Part shown: in pieces, positions 34,631-46,348 of the stretch
Position numbering within the stretch: the first letter of the stretch is position 1
Layout of the letters: every line of letters begins with the position of its first letter
NCBI GenBank assembly: GCA_963971225.1
Contig: CAXARI010000118.1
Coordinates: forward strand, 124,001-188,000
Origin: Melieria omissa
Lineage: Eukaryota; Arthropoda; Insecta; Diptera; Ulidiidae
Direction: 5' to 3'
Length of the DNA stretch: 64,000 nt
Notes under the pieces: generated by a model
What the model was told of the DNA's origin: nothing
The model's input: the letters and a program-made list of their open reading frames with translations, nothing else
Databases searched by the model: none
Translations under genes and position numbers: made by a program

Positions 34631-36661
34631 GATTGTGCGTACTTAGGTTCCACAAGCATTTGATTGGTTATATAGATCAGAGGTGCATTCCTTCAATCAG
34701 TCGTTGTTGTGACAGCAACGAAGCAACACGTGTGGGGGCTGCGCGGATTTTTGTTTTGTTGCCTCAAGAAATTGTATGTATGAAAAAAAATTAGATGCTT
34801 TTGTTGTTGTAGTTTTTGTGTTGGCGATTGGTTGGCCTTTCGGCAATGACAAATGGGAACATTATATTTTTTTCACTTATAATTGTAAGGGTCAAGCGAA
34901 ATGCACAATGTGCTTTCAACTAATTAAATAATTTGTTTGCATTTTTTTTGGGCAACTTTACATGTATTGGTTTTTGCTTTTCCATAAGAAGATTTTGGGC
35001 ACCCCCTGATATAGATGTATCATGTGGTCGATATCACTTTTCCACAACGAAATTCTCCTGCATTATTTGAGATAACGAGAAGATTGACCCCATTTATGAA
35101 AGCTCAAAACTCCAGCTAGGTTTTAAGGTTATTATTTTTTCTATAAACCTAGAATTATCATATTTTACAAGCATTTTATCGATTTTGCAGTAGGCAGCCA
35201 TTTAATGTCACCCTTGCGCATCGATCTGTTCATGATTGCCGAATAGTAATCAAATTATTGATTTAATTTGATAAAGCTGCATTCTCTAGCTACATTTTAA
35301 GGGGCTTTTTATTAACGTAACCCATACCGTTTGGAATCTATAAGCACTTTAGTGGTGAGTGTGTATTTTGTAATAGGCAGTTTTTCAATGTTATCCTTGC
35401 GCATCGATATGCTCATTATTCCTGAAGAATAATGAAAAGTTAGGGACCAATATAGAAAGCATAAGACTCTGGCTAAATTTTAAGGGGTCAATTATTAATA
35501 TGCACTTATGCATTTGGTGTTGACAAGCATTTTAGTGGTTGCACCCAAGTAGCAATTTTTTCAAAGTCACCGTTCCAAATCGATTTGCTTTCGAACCTTG
35601 GGGTATAGAAGGATGATTGATACCATTATAGAAAGCATACGAGTCTAGCTAAATAATAAGGCATAATATTATTAAAATCCATTAACGGGTCGAGATTTAA
35701 CAGCCATAATTTCGATCATGCTGGCGGTGGGTTATTTTTTTTATTTACCAAATTGGTGAAAGGTCGTCACTCTGGCTTAATTTTGACGCCATTTTGATTA
35801 AAGTGATTGTGCGTACTTAGGTTCCACAAGCATTTGATTGATTATGTAGATCAGAGGTGCATTCTTTCAATCAGTCGTTGTTGTGACAGCAACGAAGCAA
35901 CACGTGTGGGGGCTGCGCGGATTTTTGTTTTGTAGCCTCAAGAAATTCTATGTATGAAAAAAAATTAGATGCTTTTGTTGTTGTAGTTTTTGTTTTGGCG
36001 ATTGGTTGGCCTTTCGGCAATGACAAATGGGAACATAATATTTTTTTCACTTATAATTTTAAGGGTCAAGCGAAATGCACAATGTGCTTTCAACTAATTC
36101 AATTCATTAAATAATTTGTGTGGATTTTTTTTTGGGCAACTTTACATGTATTGGTTTTTGCTTTTCCATAAGAATATTTTGGGCACCCCTGATATAGATG
36201 TATCATGTGGTCGATATCACTTTTCCACAACGAAATTCTCCTGCATTATTTGAGATAGCGAGAAGATTGACCCCATTTATGAAAGCTCAAAACTCCAGCT
36301 AGGTTTTAAGGTTATTATTTTTTCTATAAACCTAGAATCATCATATTTTACAAGCATTTTATCGATTTTGCAGTAGGCAGCCATTTAATGTCACTCTTGC
36401 GCATCGATCTGTTCATGATTGCGGAATAGTAATCAAATTATTGATTTAATTTGATAAAGCTGCAATCTCTAGCTACATTTTAAGGGGTTTTTTATTAACG
36501 TAACCCATACCGTTTGGAATCTATAAGCACTTTAGTGGTGAGTGTGTATTTTGTAATAGGCAGTTTTTCAATGTTATCCTTGCGCATCGATATGCTCATT
36601 ATTCCTGAAGGATAATGAAAAGTTAGGGACCAATATAGAAAGCATAAGACTCTGGCTAAAT

Positions 36662-36940
36662 TTTAAGGGGTCAATTATTAATATGCACTTATGCATTTGG
36701 TGTTGACAAGCATTTTAGTGGTTGCACCCAAGTAGCAATTTTTTCAAAGTCACCGTTCCAAATCGATTTGCTTTCGAACCTTGGGGTATAGAAGGATGAT
36801 TTTAAGGGGTCAATTATTAATATGCACTTATGCATTTGGTGTTGACAAGCATTTTGTGGTTGCACCCAAGTAGCAATTTTTTCAAAGTCACCGTTCCAAA
36901 TCGATTTGCTTTCGAACCTTGGGGTATAGAAGGATGATTG
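36662..36940 (+). repeat. Local 139-bp tandem duplication inside a satellite unit
   Basis: The segment starting TTTAAGGGGTCAATTATT at 36662 starts again at 36801 and repeats through GGGTATAGAAGGATGATT. The second copy has GCATTTTGTGG in place of GCATTTTAGTGG. The junction joins GATGATT to TTTAAGG between subrepeats 3 and 4, consistent with unequal exchange between diverged subrepeats. Confidence 0.85.
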
Positions 36941-38142
36941 ATACCATTATAGAAAGCATACGAGTCTAGCTAAATAATAAGGCATATTATTATTAAAATC
37001 CGTTAACGGGTCGAGATTTAAGAGCCATAATTTCGATCATGCTGCCGGTGGGATATTTTTTTTATTTACCAAATTGGTGAAAGGTGGTCACTCTGGCTTA
37101 ATTTTGACGCCATTTTGATTAAAGTGATTGTGCGTACTTAGGTTCCACAAGCATTTGATTGGTTATATAGATCAGAGGTGCATTCTTTCAATCAGTCGTT
37201 GTTGTGACAGCAACGAAGCAACACGTGTGGGGGCTGCGCGGATTTTTGTTTTGTTGCCTCAAGAAATTGTATGTATGAAACAAAATTCGATGCTTTTGTT
37301 GTTGTAGTTTTTGTGTGTATGCTTTTTTGTGTTGGCGATTGGTTGGCCTTTCGGCAATGACAAATGGGAACATTATATTTTTTTCACTTATAATTTTAAG
37401 GGTCAAGCGAAATGCACAATGTGCTTTCAACTAATTCAACTAATTAAATAATTTGTTTGCATTTTTTTTGGGCAACTTTACATGTATTGGTTTTTGCTTT
37501 TCCATAAGAAGATTTTGGGCACCCCTGATAAAGACGTATCATGTGGTCGATATCACTTTTCCACAACGAAATTCTCCTGCATTATTTGAGATAGCGAGAA
37601 GATTGACCCCATTTATGAAAGCTCAAAACTCCAGCTAGGTTTTAAGGTTATTATTTTTTCTATAAACCTAGAATCATCATATTTTACAAGCATTTTATCG
37701 ATTTTGCAGTAGGCAGCCATTTAATGTCACCCTTGCGCATCGATCTGTTCATGATTGCCGAATAGTAATCAAATTATTGATTTAATTTGATAAAGCAGCA
37801 TTCTCTAGCTACATTTTAAGGGGTTTCTTATTAACGTAACCCATACCGTTTGGAATCTATAAGCACTTTAGTGGTGAGTGTGTATTTTGTAATAGGCAGT
37901 TTTTCAATGTTATCCTTGCGCATCGATATGCTCATTATTCCTGAAGGATAATGAAAAGTTAGGGACCAATATAGAAAGCATAAGACTCTGGCTAAATTTT
38001 AAGGGGTCAATTATTAATATGCACTTATGCATTTGGTGTTGACAAGCATTTTAGTGGTCGCACCCAAGTAGCAATTTTTTCAAAGTCACCGTTCCAAATC
38101 GATTTGCTTTCGAACCTTGGGGTATAGAAGGATGATTGATAC

Positions 38143-38564
38143 TGTAACGATGAGCCAGTCTGTCGCGGTGCAAAGCAACCCTGCCGCTACGGCCGTGCCA
38201 TAACCCAATCTGGCAACGACGGCCGCGATAGTAACTTTTAGTCCAACCTGGCAACGATGGTCGCGGTCATCAGGGAAACTTCTAGTCCAATCTGGCAACG
38301 TGCGAGAACGATCTGCGCGACGGCCGGACAGAGTATAAAAGGTGGCCAGATGCGGTGCAGCGAGTCAGTCTGGTTTTGACAAGTGAAGTTGCCACACGAA
38401 GTGACTAAGCAAATACTTAGGTGTACGAACAGTAAAGTGTAAACTGTGAATAATAAAGTGACTGTTGGTTTATTTTATTGTCTGCGTTTAAGAAACTGTG
38501 TTTTATTTTCAAATTACACAATCCAGAGATACGCAACAGCCCACTAGACTTAGTACTCGTAACA
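38143..38564 (+). mobile_element. Solo LTR of a related LTR retrotransposon family
   Basis: A 422-bp insertion with TGTAACG..CGTAACA ends, flanked by the 4-bp duplication ATAC (38139-38142 and 38565-38568). The empty satellite reads GATTGATACCATTATAG. It has a TATA box (TATAAAA, 38334-38340) and AATAAA (38452-38457) in LTR order, so transcription runs on the + strand. The U3-like part holds three copies of a CCAAYCTGGCAACG motif (about 38204, 38243 and 38287), possible enhancer repeats. Its ends, length and R region resemble the proviral LTR, so it is a diverged relative left by LTR-LTR recombination. No coding sequence. Confidence 0.9.
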
Positions 38565-40111
38565 ATACCATTATAGAAAGCATACGAGTCTAGCTAAATA
38601 ATAAGGCATAATATTATTAAAATCCGTTAACGGGTCGAGATTTAACAGCCATAATTTCGATCATGCTGCCGGTGGGATATTTTTTTTATTTAACAAATTG
38701 GTGAAAGGTGGTCACTCTGGCTTAATTTTGACGCCATTTTGATTAAAGTGATTGTGCGTACTTAGGTTCCACAAGCATTTGATTGGTTATATAGATCAGA
38801 GGTGCATTCTTTCAATCAGTCGTTGTTGTGACAGCAACGAAGCAACACGTGTGGGGGCTGCGCGGATTTTTGTTTTGTTGCCTCAAGAAATTGTATGTAT
38901 GAAAAAAAATTAGATGCTTTTGTTGTTGTAGTTTTTGTTTTGGCGATTGGTTGGCCTTTCGGCAATGACAAATGGGAACATAATATTTTTTTCACTTATA
39001 ATTTTAAGGGTCAAGCGAAATGCACAATGTGCTTTCAACTAATTCAATTAATTAAATAATTTGTTTGCATTTTTTGGGCAACTTTACATGTATTGGTTTT
39101 TGCTTTTCCATAAGAATATTTTGGGCACCCCTGATATAGATGTATCATGTGGTCGATATCACTTTTCCACAACGAAATTCTCCTGCATTATTTGAGATAA
39201 CGAGAAGATTGACCCCATTTATGAAAGCTCAAAACTCCAGCTAGGTTTTAAGGTTATTATTTTTTCTATAAACCTAGAATCATCATATTTTACAAGCATT
39301 TTATCGATTTTGCAGTAGGCAGCCATTTAATGTCACCCTTGCGCATCGATCTGTTCATGATTGCCGAATAGTAATCAAATTATTGATTTAATTTGATAAA
39401 GCAGCATTCTCTAGCTACATTTTAAGGGGTTTCTTATTAACGTAACCCATACCGTTTGGAATCTATAAGCACTTTAGTGGTGAGTGTGTATTTTGTAATA
39501 GGCAGTTTTTCAATGTTATCCTTGCGCATCGATATGCTCATAATTCCTGAAGAATAATGAAAAGTTATGGACCAATATAGAAAGCATAAGACTCTGGCTA
39601 AATTTTAAGGGGTCAATTATTAATATGCACTTATGCATTTGGTGTTGACAAGCATTTTAGTGGTTGCACCCAAGTAGCAATTTTTTCAAAGTCACCGTTC
39701 CAAATCGATTTGCTTTCGAACCTTGGGGTATAGAAGGATGATTGATACCATTATAGAAAGCATACGAGTCTAGCTAAATAATAAGGCATAATATTATTAA
39801 AATCCGTTAACGGGTCGAGATTTAAGAGCCATAATTTCGATCATGCTGCCGGTGGGATATTTTTTTTATTTAACAAATTGGTGAAAGGTGGTCACTCTGG
39901 CTTAATTTTGACGCCATTTTGATTAAAGTGATTGTGCGTACTTAGGTTCCACAAGCATTTGATTGGTTATATAGATCAGAGGTGCATTCTTTCAATCAGT
40001 CGTTGTTGTGACAGCAACGAAGCAACACGTGTGGGGCTGCGCGGCAGCCATTTAATGTCACTCTTGCGCATCGATCTGTTCATGATTGCCGAATAGTAAG
40101 TAGAGTAGTAG
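38565..40111 (+). repeat. Complex satellite array, + arm block 4
   Basis: Resumes with ATACCATTATAG after the solo LTR. The anchor at 38993 lies 1182 bp after 37385 once the insertion is removed. It ends in the SINE-type junction (GGCTGCGCGG joined to CAGCCATTTAATG) and the GTAGAGTAGTAG leader that normally precedes a SINE. Here the P-like element intervenes. Confidence 0.93.
40105..40111. repeat. Target-site duplication of the P-like element (left)
   Basis: GTAGTAG here is repeated at 43133-43139 after the element. Seven bases match exactly. P-superfamily elements usually make 8 bp, so one base may have been lost or changed; the target itself is a GTA repeat, which makes the edge ambiguous. 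Confidence 0.75.
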
Positions 40112-40141
40112 CACAGAACAAACAATATACAGAATGCGCAT
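40112..40141. repeat. Left terminal inverted repeat of the P-like element
   Basis: Starts CACAGAACAAACAATATAC. The reverse complement of the right end starts CACAGAATAAACAGTATAC. 27 of 30 positions agree. Confidence 0.9.
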
Positions 40142-40751
40142 CTGGTGTAAAGAAAATTTTCTTCGCGGGTTCCAGCGGTACGACCCGTTTGTGGATGCGG
40201 GGGGAAGCAGTAAAGGGGATGAGAACGCACAGAGCGCGAGAGCGTAAAAAGAGAAGCTGTGAGAGCGCAAAATGAAATGTTCGGAGAGCAAACAGATAAA
40301 AGTATTAATCGCATGCCGGTGTACCAAACAGTAACGCACCATATATGTATGTGGTTATTGTTGTTGGCCAACAAAGCGATGTGCCGCATGCATTGTGATG
40401 GAGGAAATGAAAGTCGACAGCCTGTGGTTGTTGTTGCCGCTGGCTAACAACTGAAGTTAGAATATATTTTTGCTTTGGCTGATTTCTGTAACGAGTTCAG
40501 CAATTCACAATACTACGATAATAAACCCCCAATTGTGGGAATAAGTCAAGGAATAAGTTTGGTCAAAATAACCAGAGTTTATTACGTTTTTAGGATTTTG
40601 AGTTTTCGGGGTTTAGTTAAATTTTTCTTTTCGGAGGCCCATGCACAATGCTTCCTGAGAAGAACTAAGATCATAAAGTCCAGAATTGTGTTTTTATGAT
40701 CAGGACACGTGGAAAACCATTGTGGTGTAGCATTTTGGCATTTAACTTTTA

Positions 40752-42434
40752 TTACATTTTTATGCCTACAATTTGTGGCTGTTTTTCAAAAATGCTGCGG
40801 AAAATTGAAATGTGTACTTTGCTTATCTCTAATAGAATTTGCGATGGACTAATAAGGTTGCCGAAATCTTTAATAGAGTTAAAGTTTTTGTGAAATATGA
40901 AAAGTTCATTAGGAACTGTTAGTACCTCATCTTCTTTTCTCAATTCCGCTGCACATGTTTCACAGTTTATTTTGGTAAGTATTTCGTAGACAACATAACC
41001 CAAAAAATATCTTAAAGACGCTAAATCTATGGTAAATTCGGAACAGTTCTCAAAACTATCATTTAATATGAAATCGGCAAGGATGGCTGTATTATTATCC
41101 ACTTCAAAATCATCGGTTTGACTAGTTTCTTCGCTATGTTCAGGAGCTGAGTCGGGATTTAATACGATATTAGAAAGCGTTTCAAACGTAGTATCATTTA
41201 GTTCTTCACAATTGCTGTGGGAACTTAATTGCACAATTTTTGCGGCCATTAAGCGTGCTAATATATTATTAATATCAGCCACTGATGGATTCATATTATT
41301 ACCACCTTTTTGTCTTAGTATAGAAAACATATTTTCAAGTTTGGCTTGGTTTAATGTCCTTGTCATCAAAAAAAATGTCGGATTTTTTCTCAAACAGCTC
41401 GTCTACTAATAGCAAAACAGCTTTTAGAGTAAGTTTCATCCCATCAAAAAAAAATACTTTTTTCTTTTTGTCAACAAATGAGATATCATCCACATTGATT
41501 TGACCATAAAAACACATAATTGTTTTCCTATTTGGCTTGTCCTTTCAACCCTATTTTCTTCATACCCATCCACCAAATCTAATTTAGGATTATATCGTAA
41601 TTCCTTTCTAATTGCCATTTCATCCATTAATAGAATCATGTTGTTCTTTTCGCTCTGGGTCAAATCCAAGCACCGTTTTCTTATGACCTCAAAAGCAGAG
41701 TTCTTAAAACCTGGCTGCAGGAACTTTACAGGGCCCATCGATTAACAGTCGAGATATGTGGCAAATTTAGATTTAGTTTATTTCTTAAAAATTGATACGT
41801 CGATTGCGAGACATAATAAATATTTTGAGCCAAATCTTTTATATCTTCCGTATATTCTTTAGGACGGGAACTTAGAAGAAGCTTACAAAATACTTTTGAT
41901 TCTTTGCTCACGTTATTATAAGAGTCGATACGTTGGAGTACTTCTGACTTTTTTGGGTAATTTCTTCTGGTTTTTTATGTTTCTGTATTTTGCCAAAATG
42001 TTGTAATATTTCTTCCTGTAAAAATTTACGGATTTAGCATATGATGAGCAATTATTGCAATGCCCATCTACGGACTCACTTTTTCGTCTCTTTCTAGTTG
42101 AACAATCGGGCTCTGAAAACTCATAAGTTTCTTCAACATTTTCCAAATTAAATACAGGAACTGCTCCAGATTTTAAATATTTTTTCCCAATGTCAGAACT
42201 TGAGAAGTGATTAACGCATATAAATAATGGTTTGCTGTATTCTTTAGTTCTAATGCTACATTTTTCTCGCCAAATTTGGCCCATAGCTGAGTCATAGGGC
42301 GGAAATTTAAACATCTTAAGTTGTTCATCATCCCGTCTAGATTTTCGGCAACATGTTATGCAGCATTGAAGCCCTGACTTTATTAAATTTTTACCCACCC
42401 GGGGTAATACATTTTTACACGGAGCAGGATCCAT
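40752..42434 (-). pseudogene. P-like transposase with THAP domain, frameshifted and internally deleted
   Basis: The ATG at 42434 opens a 172-codon segment with a C2CH THAP domain: C25-x2-C28, conserved F44-P45 and W55, C73-x2-H76-F and an AVPVF box at 91-95. This domain binds the element's own DNA. After a frame break, 41911-41726 is a helical region. 41738-41436 contains MDEMAIRKEL, the first acidic stretch of the P-type RNase-H-like catalytic domain. 41393-40752 holds the C-terminal NQAKLENMFSILRQKGGNN signature typical of P/THAP9 proteins. The remaining catalytic domain and the GTP-binding insertion expected between these parts are missing. At least three frame changes are seen; introns could explain one or two, as P genes are spliced. 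It is almost certainly inactive. Confidence 0.85.
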
Positions 42435-42513
42435 TTTTCGTATACTAGTAAAGTCAATGAATATGCCAAATCAAAAGTAATATAATAACCAAGGAAAGGA
42501 TCAACTAACTAAT

Positions 42514-42654
42514 TTGGATTAACCACGTCAAAACAATTGCAAAAAATTCAAAATTGGAATCAACCACGTCAAAATTTATACAAATAATTTTACTTGGAAC
42601 TAGCCTCGTAAAAATATTTGAAAAAATTTTTATTTTGGATCAACCACGTCTAAA
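42514..42654. repeat. Four 40-bp subterminal repeats upstream of the P-like transposase
   Basis: A motif TTGGAWTYAACCACGTCAAAA starts at 42514, 42554, 42594 (degenerate: GAACTAGCCTCGTAAAA) and 42635, with periods of 40, 40 and 41 bp. It lies 80-220 bp upstream of the transposase ATG. Subterminal arrays like this often serve as transposase or regulator binding sites; that role is inference here. Confidence 0.8.
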
Positions 42655-43102
42655 TATTTGCAAAATTTAATATCAATTAATCTAAGCGCAGCATGAAAAG
42701 AAAAACGACCATTCAGCTCGAAGATTCGATTGATTATGACAAGAAACAAATTTGCCGGTACCTGCTCGCTCTGCGCTTGCTTTTTTACAAACAAGAACAA
42801 GAAGCGGACAGGCAAAATTTGCATAAAAGAAAAAGTGACTGAGCGATCGCTTTGCCAAAACAAGCACCATTTCAATGTGCCCGAGTAAAGCCAAGCTGGC
42901 TTGCTGCGGAAAACAACAACATTGCGTGTTGTTGTCGAAATGAGAATAAAGCAACAATCAATCGAATGAATGCGGGAATGCAAGAGAGCATCGCAAAGCA
43001 GCTCTCCGCTCGCTTGCGCTTACTCTCTCGGTTCAATATACATTTTCCTCATTTTTGCTGCTTCCCGCCCGCGTCTGAAATGAAATCGCAAAATTATTTC
43101 AA

Positions 43103-43132
43103 ATGCGCCTTCTGTATACTGTTTATTCTGTG
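43103..43132. repeat. Right terminal inverted repeat of the P-like element
   Basis: Ends in GTTTATTCTGTG, complementary to the left end with 3 mismatches in 30. Followed by the GTAGTAG target duplication at 43133. Confidence 0.9.
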
Positions 43133-43142
43133 GTAGTAGACA

Positions 43143-43470
43143 GCCGCCGTGGCTCAGTTGGTTAGTGCGCGGTCCAAGCGAGTCGCATGCAGAGCGACGC
43201 TAGTTCGAATTCTGCATGTAGTAACACCTAAAAAAAAATAACGGGAATCTCGTTTTCTCTTTCGGTGGCTGTCCTCTCAGCTGGAAATGGCAAACCTCTG
43301 AGAGTAAAAATTGCCTATGAAAAAGCTCCCAACCTGCCGTTCGGAACCGGCATAAAACTGTATGTCCCTTCCACCCGCGTACAAAATTCACACGCACAAC
43401 ACGGCTGGTTGCGGGAAGCTAGGCCTTAGTCTCGCGTAAGCGGGCTGTCGTGCCAATCAATTATTATTAT
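43143..43470 (+). mobile_element. tRNA-derived SINE, copy 14
   Basis: Full-length, directly downstream of the P-like element. Private changes are GGGAATCTCG, CTGTATGTCCC and CACGGCTGG, more than most copies carry. Confidence 0.8.
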
Positions 43471-46021
43471 GATTGTGCGTACTTAGGTTCCACAAGCATT
43501 TGATTGGTTATATAGATCAGAGGTGCATTCTTTCAATCAGTCGTTGTTGTGACAGCAACGAAGCAACACGTGTGGGGGCTGCGCGGATTTTTGTTTTGTT
43601 GCCTCAAGAAATTGTATGTATGAAAAAAAATTAGATGCTTTTGTTGTTGTAGTTTTTGTGTTGGCGATTGGTTGGCCTTTCGGCAATGACAAATGGGAAC
43701 ATTATATTTTTTTCACTTATAATTTTAAGGGTCAAGCGAAATGCACAATGTGCTTTCAACTAATTTAACTAATTAAATAATTTGTTTGAATTTTTTTTGG
43801 GCAACTTTACATGTATTGGTTTTTGCTTTTCCATAAGAAGATTTTGGGCACCCCCTGATATAGATGTATCATGTGGTCGATATCACTTTTCCACAACGAA
43901 ATTGTCCTGCATTATTTGAGATAACGAGAAGATTGACCCCATTTATGAAAGCTCAAAACTCCAGCTAGGTTTTAAGGTTATTATTTTTTCTATAAACCTA
44001 GAATCATCATATTTTACAAGCATTTTATCGATTTTGCAGTAGGCAGCCATTTAATGTCACCCTTGCGCATCGATCTGTTCATGATTGCCGAATAGTAATC
44101 AAATTATTGATTTAATTTGATAAAGCTGCATTCTCTAGCTACATTTTAAGGGGTTTTTTATTAACGTATCCCATACCGTTTGGAATCTATAAGCACTTTA
44201 GTGGTGAGTGTGTATTTTGTAATAGGCAGTTTTTCAATGTTATCCTTGCGCATCGATATGCTCATTATTCCTGAAGAATAATGAAAAGTTAGGGACCAAT
44301 ATAGAAAGCATAAGACTCTGGCTAAATTTTAAGGGGTCAATTATTAATATGCACTTATGCATTTGGTGTTGACAAGCATTTTAGTGGTTGCACCCAAGTA
44401 GCAATTTTTTCAAAGTCACCGTTCCAAATCGATTTGCTTTCGAACCTTGGGGTATAGAAGGATGATTGATACCATTATAGAAAGCATACGAGTCTAGCTA
44501 AATAATAAGGCATAATATTATTAAAATCCGTTAACGGGTCGAGATTTAAGAGCCATAATTTCGATCATGCTGGCGGTGGGTTATTTTTTTTATTTACCAA
44601 ATTGGTGAAAGGTGGTCACTCTGGCTTAATTTTGACGCCATTTTGATTAAAGTGATTGTGCGTACTTAGGTTCCACAAGCATTTGATTGGTTATGTAGAT
44701 CAGAGGTGCATTCTTTCAATCAGTCGTTGTTGTGACAGCAACGAAGCAACACGTGTGGGGGCTGCGCGGATTTTTGTTTTGTTGCCTCAAGAAATTCTAT
44801 GTATGAAAAAAAATTAGATGCTTTTGTTGTTGTAGTTTTTGTTTTGGCGATTGGTTGGCCTTTCGGCAATGACAAATGGGAACATAATATTTTTTTCACT
44901 TATAATTTTAAGGGTCAAGCGAAATGCACAATGTGCTTTCAACTAATTCAACTAATTAAATAATTTGTTTGCATTTTTTTTGGGCAACTTTACATGTATT
45001 GGTTTTTGCTTTTCCATAAGAAGATTTTGGGCACCCCCTGATATAGATGTATCATGTGGTCGATATCACTTTTCCACAACGAAATTCTCCTGCATTATTT
45101 GAGATAGCGAGAAGATTGACCCCATTTATGAAAGCTCAAAACTCCAGCTAGGTTTTAAGGTTATTATTTTTTCTATAAACTTAGAATCATCATATTTTAC
45201 AAGCATTTTATCGATTTTGCAGTAGGCAGCCATTTAATGTCACCCTTGCGCATCGATCTGTTCATGATTGCCGAATAGTAATCAAATTATTGATTTAATT
45301 TGATAAAGCTGCAATCTCTAGCTACATTTTAAGGGGTTTTTTATTAACGTAACCCATACCGTTTGGAATCTATAAGCACTTTAGTGGTGAGTGTGTATTT
45401 TGTAATCGGCAGTTTTTCAATGTTATCCTTGCGCATCGATATGCTCATTATTCCTGACGGATAATGAAAAGATAGGGACCAATATAGAAAGCATAAGACT
45501 CTGGCTAAATTTTAAGGGGTCAATTATTAATATGCACTTATGCATTTGGTGTTGACAAGCATTTTAGTGATTGCACCCAAGTAGCAATTTTTTCAAAGTC
45601 ACCGTTCCAAATCGATTTGCTTTCGAACCTTGGGGTATAGAAGGATGATTGATACCATTATAGAAAGCATACGAGTCTAGCTAAATAATAAGGCATAATA
45701 TTATTAAAATCCGTTAACGGGTCGAGATTTAACAGCCATAATTTCGATCATGCTGCCGGTGGGATATTTTTTTTATTTACCAAATTGGTTAAAGGTGGTC
45801 ACTCTGGCTTAATTTTGACGCCATTTTGATTAAAGTGATTGTGCGTACTTAGGTTCCACAAGCATTTGATTGGTTATATAGATCAGAGGTGCATTCTTTC
45901 AATCAGTCGTTGTTGTGACAGCAACGAAGCAACACGTGTGGGGCTGCGCGGCAGCCATTTAATGTCACTCTTGCGCATCGATCTGTTCATGATTGCCGAA
46001 TAGTAAGTAGAGTAGTAGACA

Positions 46022-46348
46022 GCCGCCGTGGCTCAGTTGGTTAGTGCGCGGTCCAAGCGAGTCGCATGCAGAGCGACGCTAGTTCGAATTCTGCATGTAG
46101 TAACACCTAAAAAAAATAACGGGAAACTCGTTTTCTCTTTCGGTGGCTGTCCTCTCAGCTGGAAATGGCAAACCTCTGAGAGTAAAAATTGCCTATGAAA
46201 AAGCTCCCAACCTGCCGTTCGGAACCGGCATAAAACTGTAGGTCCCTTCCACCCGCGTACAAAGTTCACACGCACAACACGGGTGGTTGCGGGAAGCTAG
46301 GCCTTAGTCTCGCGTAAGCGGGCTGTCGTGCCAATCAATTATTATTAT
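46022..46348 (+). mobile_element. tRNA-derived SINE, copy 15
   Basis: Full-length. The A run after the head is one base shorter than usual, and ACAAAGTTC replaces ACAAAATTC near the tail. Confidence 0.8.

Larger units (their letters stand above)
30086..38142 (+). repeat. Complex satellite array, + arm block 3
   Basis: Anchors at 31487, 33179, 34874, 36048 and 37385 give units of 1692, 1695, 1174 and 1337 bp. About 32.5-35.2 kb repeats 7.0-9.7 kb (offset 25505). The 1337-bp unit includes a local 139-bp tandem duplication and the 22-bp insertion variant. The unit at about 35.2-36.1 kb carries private variants (TTTTGTAGCCTC, GGTCGTCACTC, GGCGGTGGGTTATTT) that reappear at the start of the inverted arm. 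Confidence 0.93.
40112..43132 (-). mobile_element. P-superfamily DNA transposon, decayed, 3.0 kb
   Basis: Bounded by imperfect 30-bp terminal inverted repeats beginning CACAGAA (40112-40141 and 43103-43132, three mismatches) and a GTAGTAG target duplication. It encodes on the minus strand a broken transposase with a THAP DNA-binding domain. The left 640 bp and right 700 bp are non-coding, and the right end carries four 40-bp repeats upstream of the transposase start. It is the only copy in the window. It sits 3 bp beyond the duplication from a SINE head, immediately upstream of its polymerase III promoter. Superfamily assignment rests on protein motifs; the family is not recognised. Confidence 0.9.

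Noticed and set aside
38051..38298. Two minus-strand frames in the solo LTR
   Set aside because: They cross the LTR/satellite border and overlap the U3 repeats. Fortuitous.
40058..40447. Overlapping frames of 60-137 codons at the left end of the P-like element
   Set aside because: They run across the inverted repeat and into satellite on both strands, with no domain. Non-coding element end.
42630..43136. Frames of 90-117 codons in the right end of the P-like element
   Set aside because: They overlap each other on both strands in compositionally simple sequence and have no recognisable domain.
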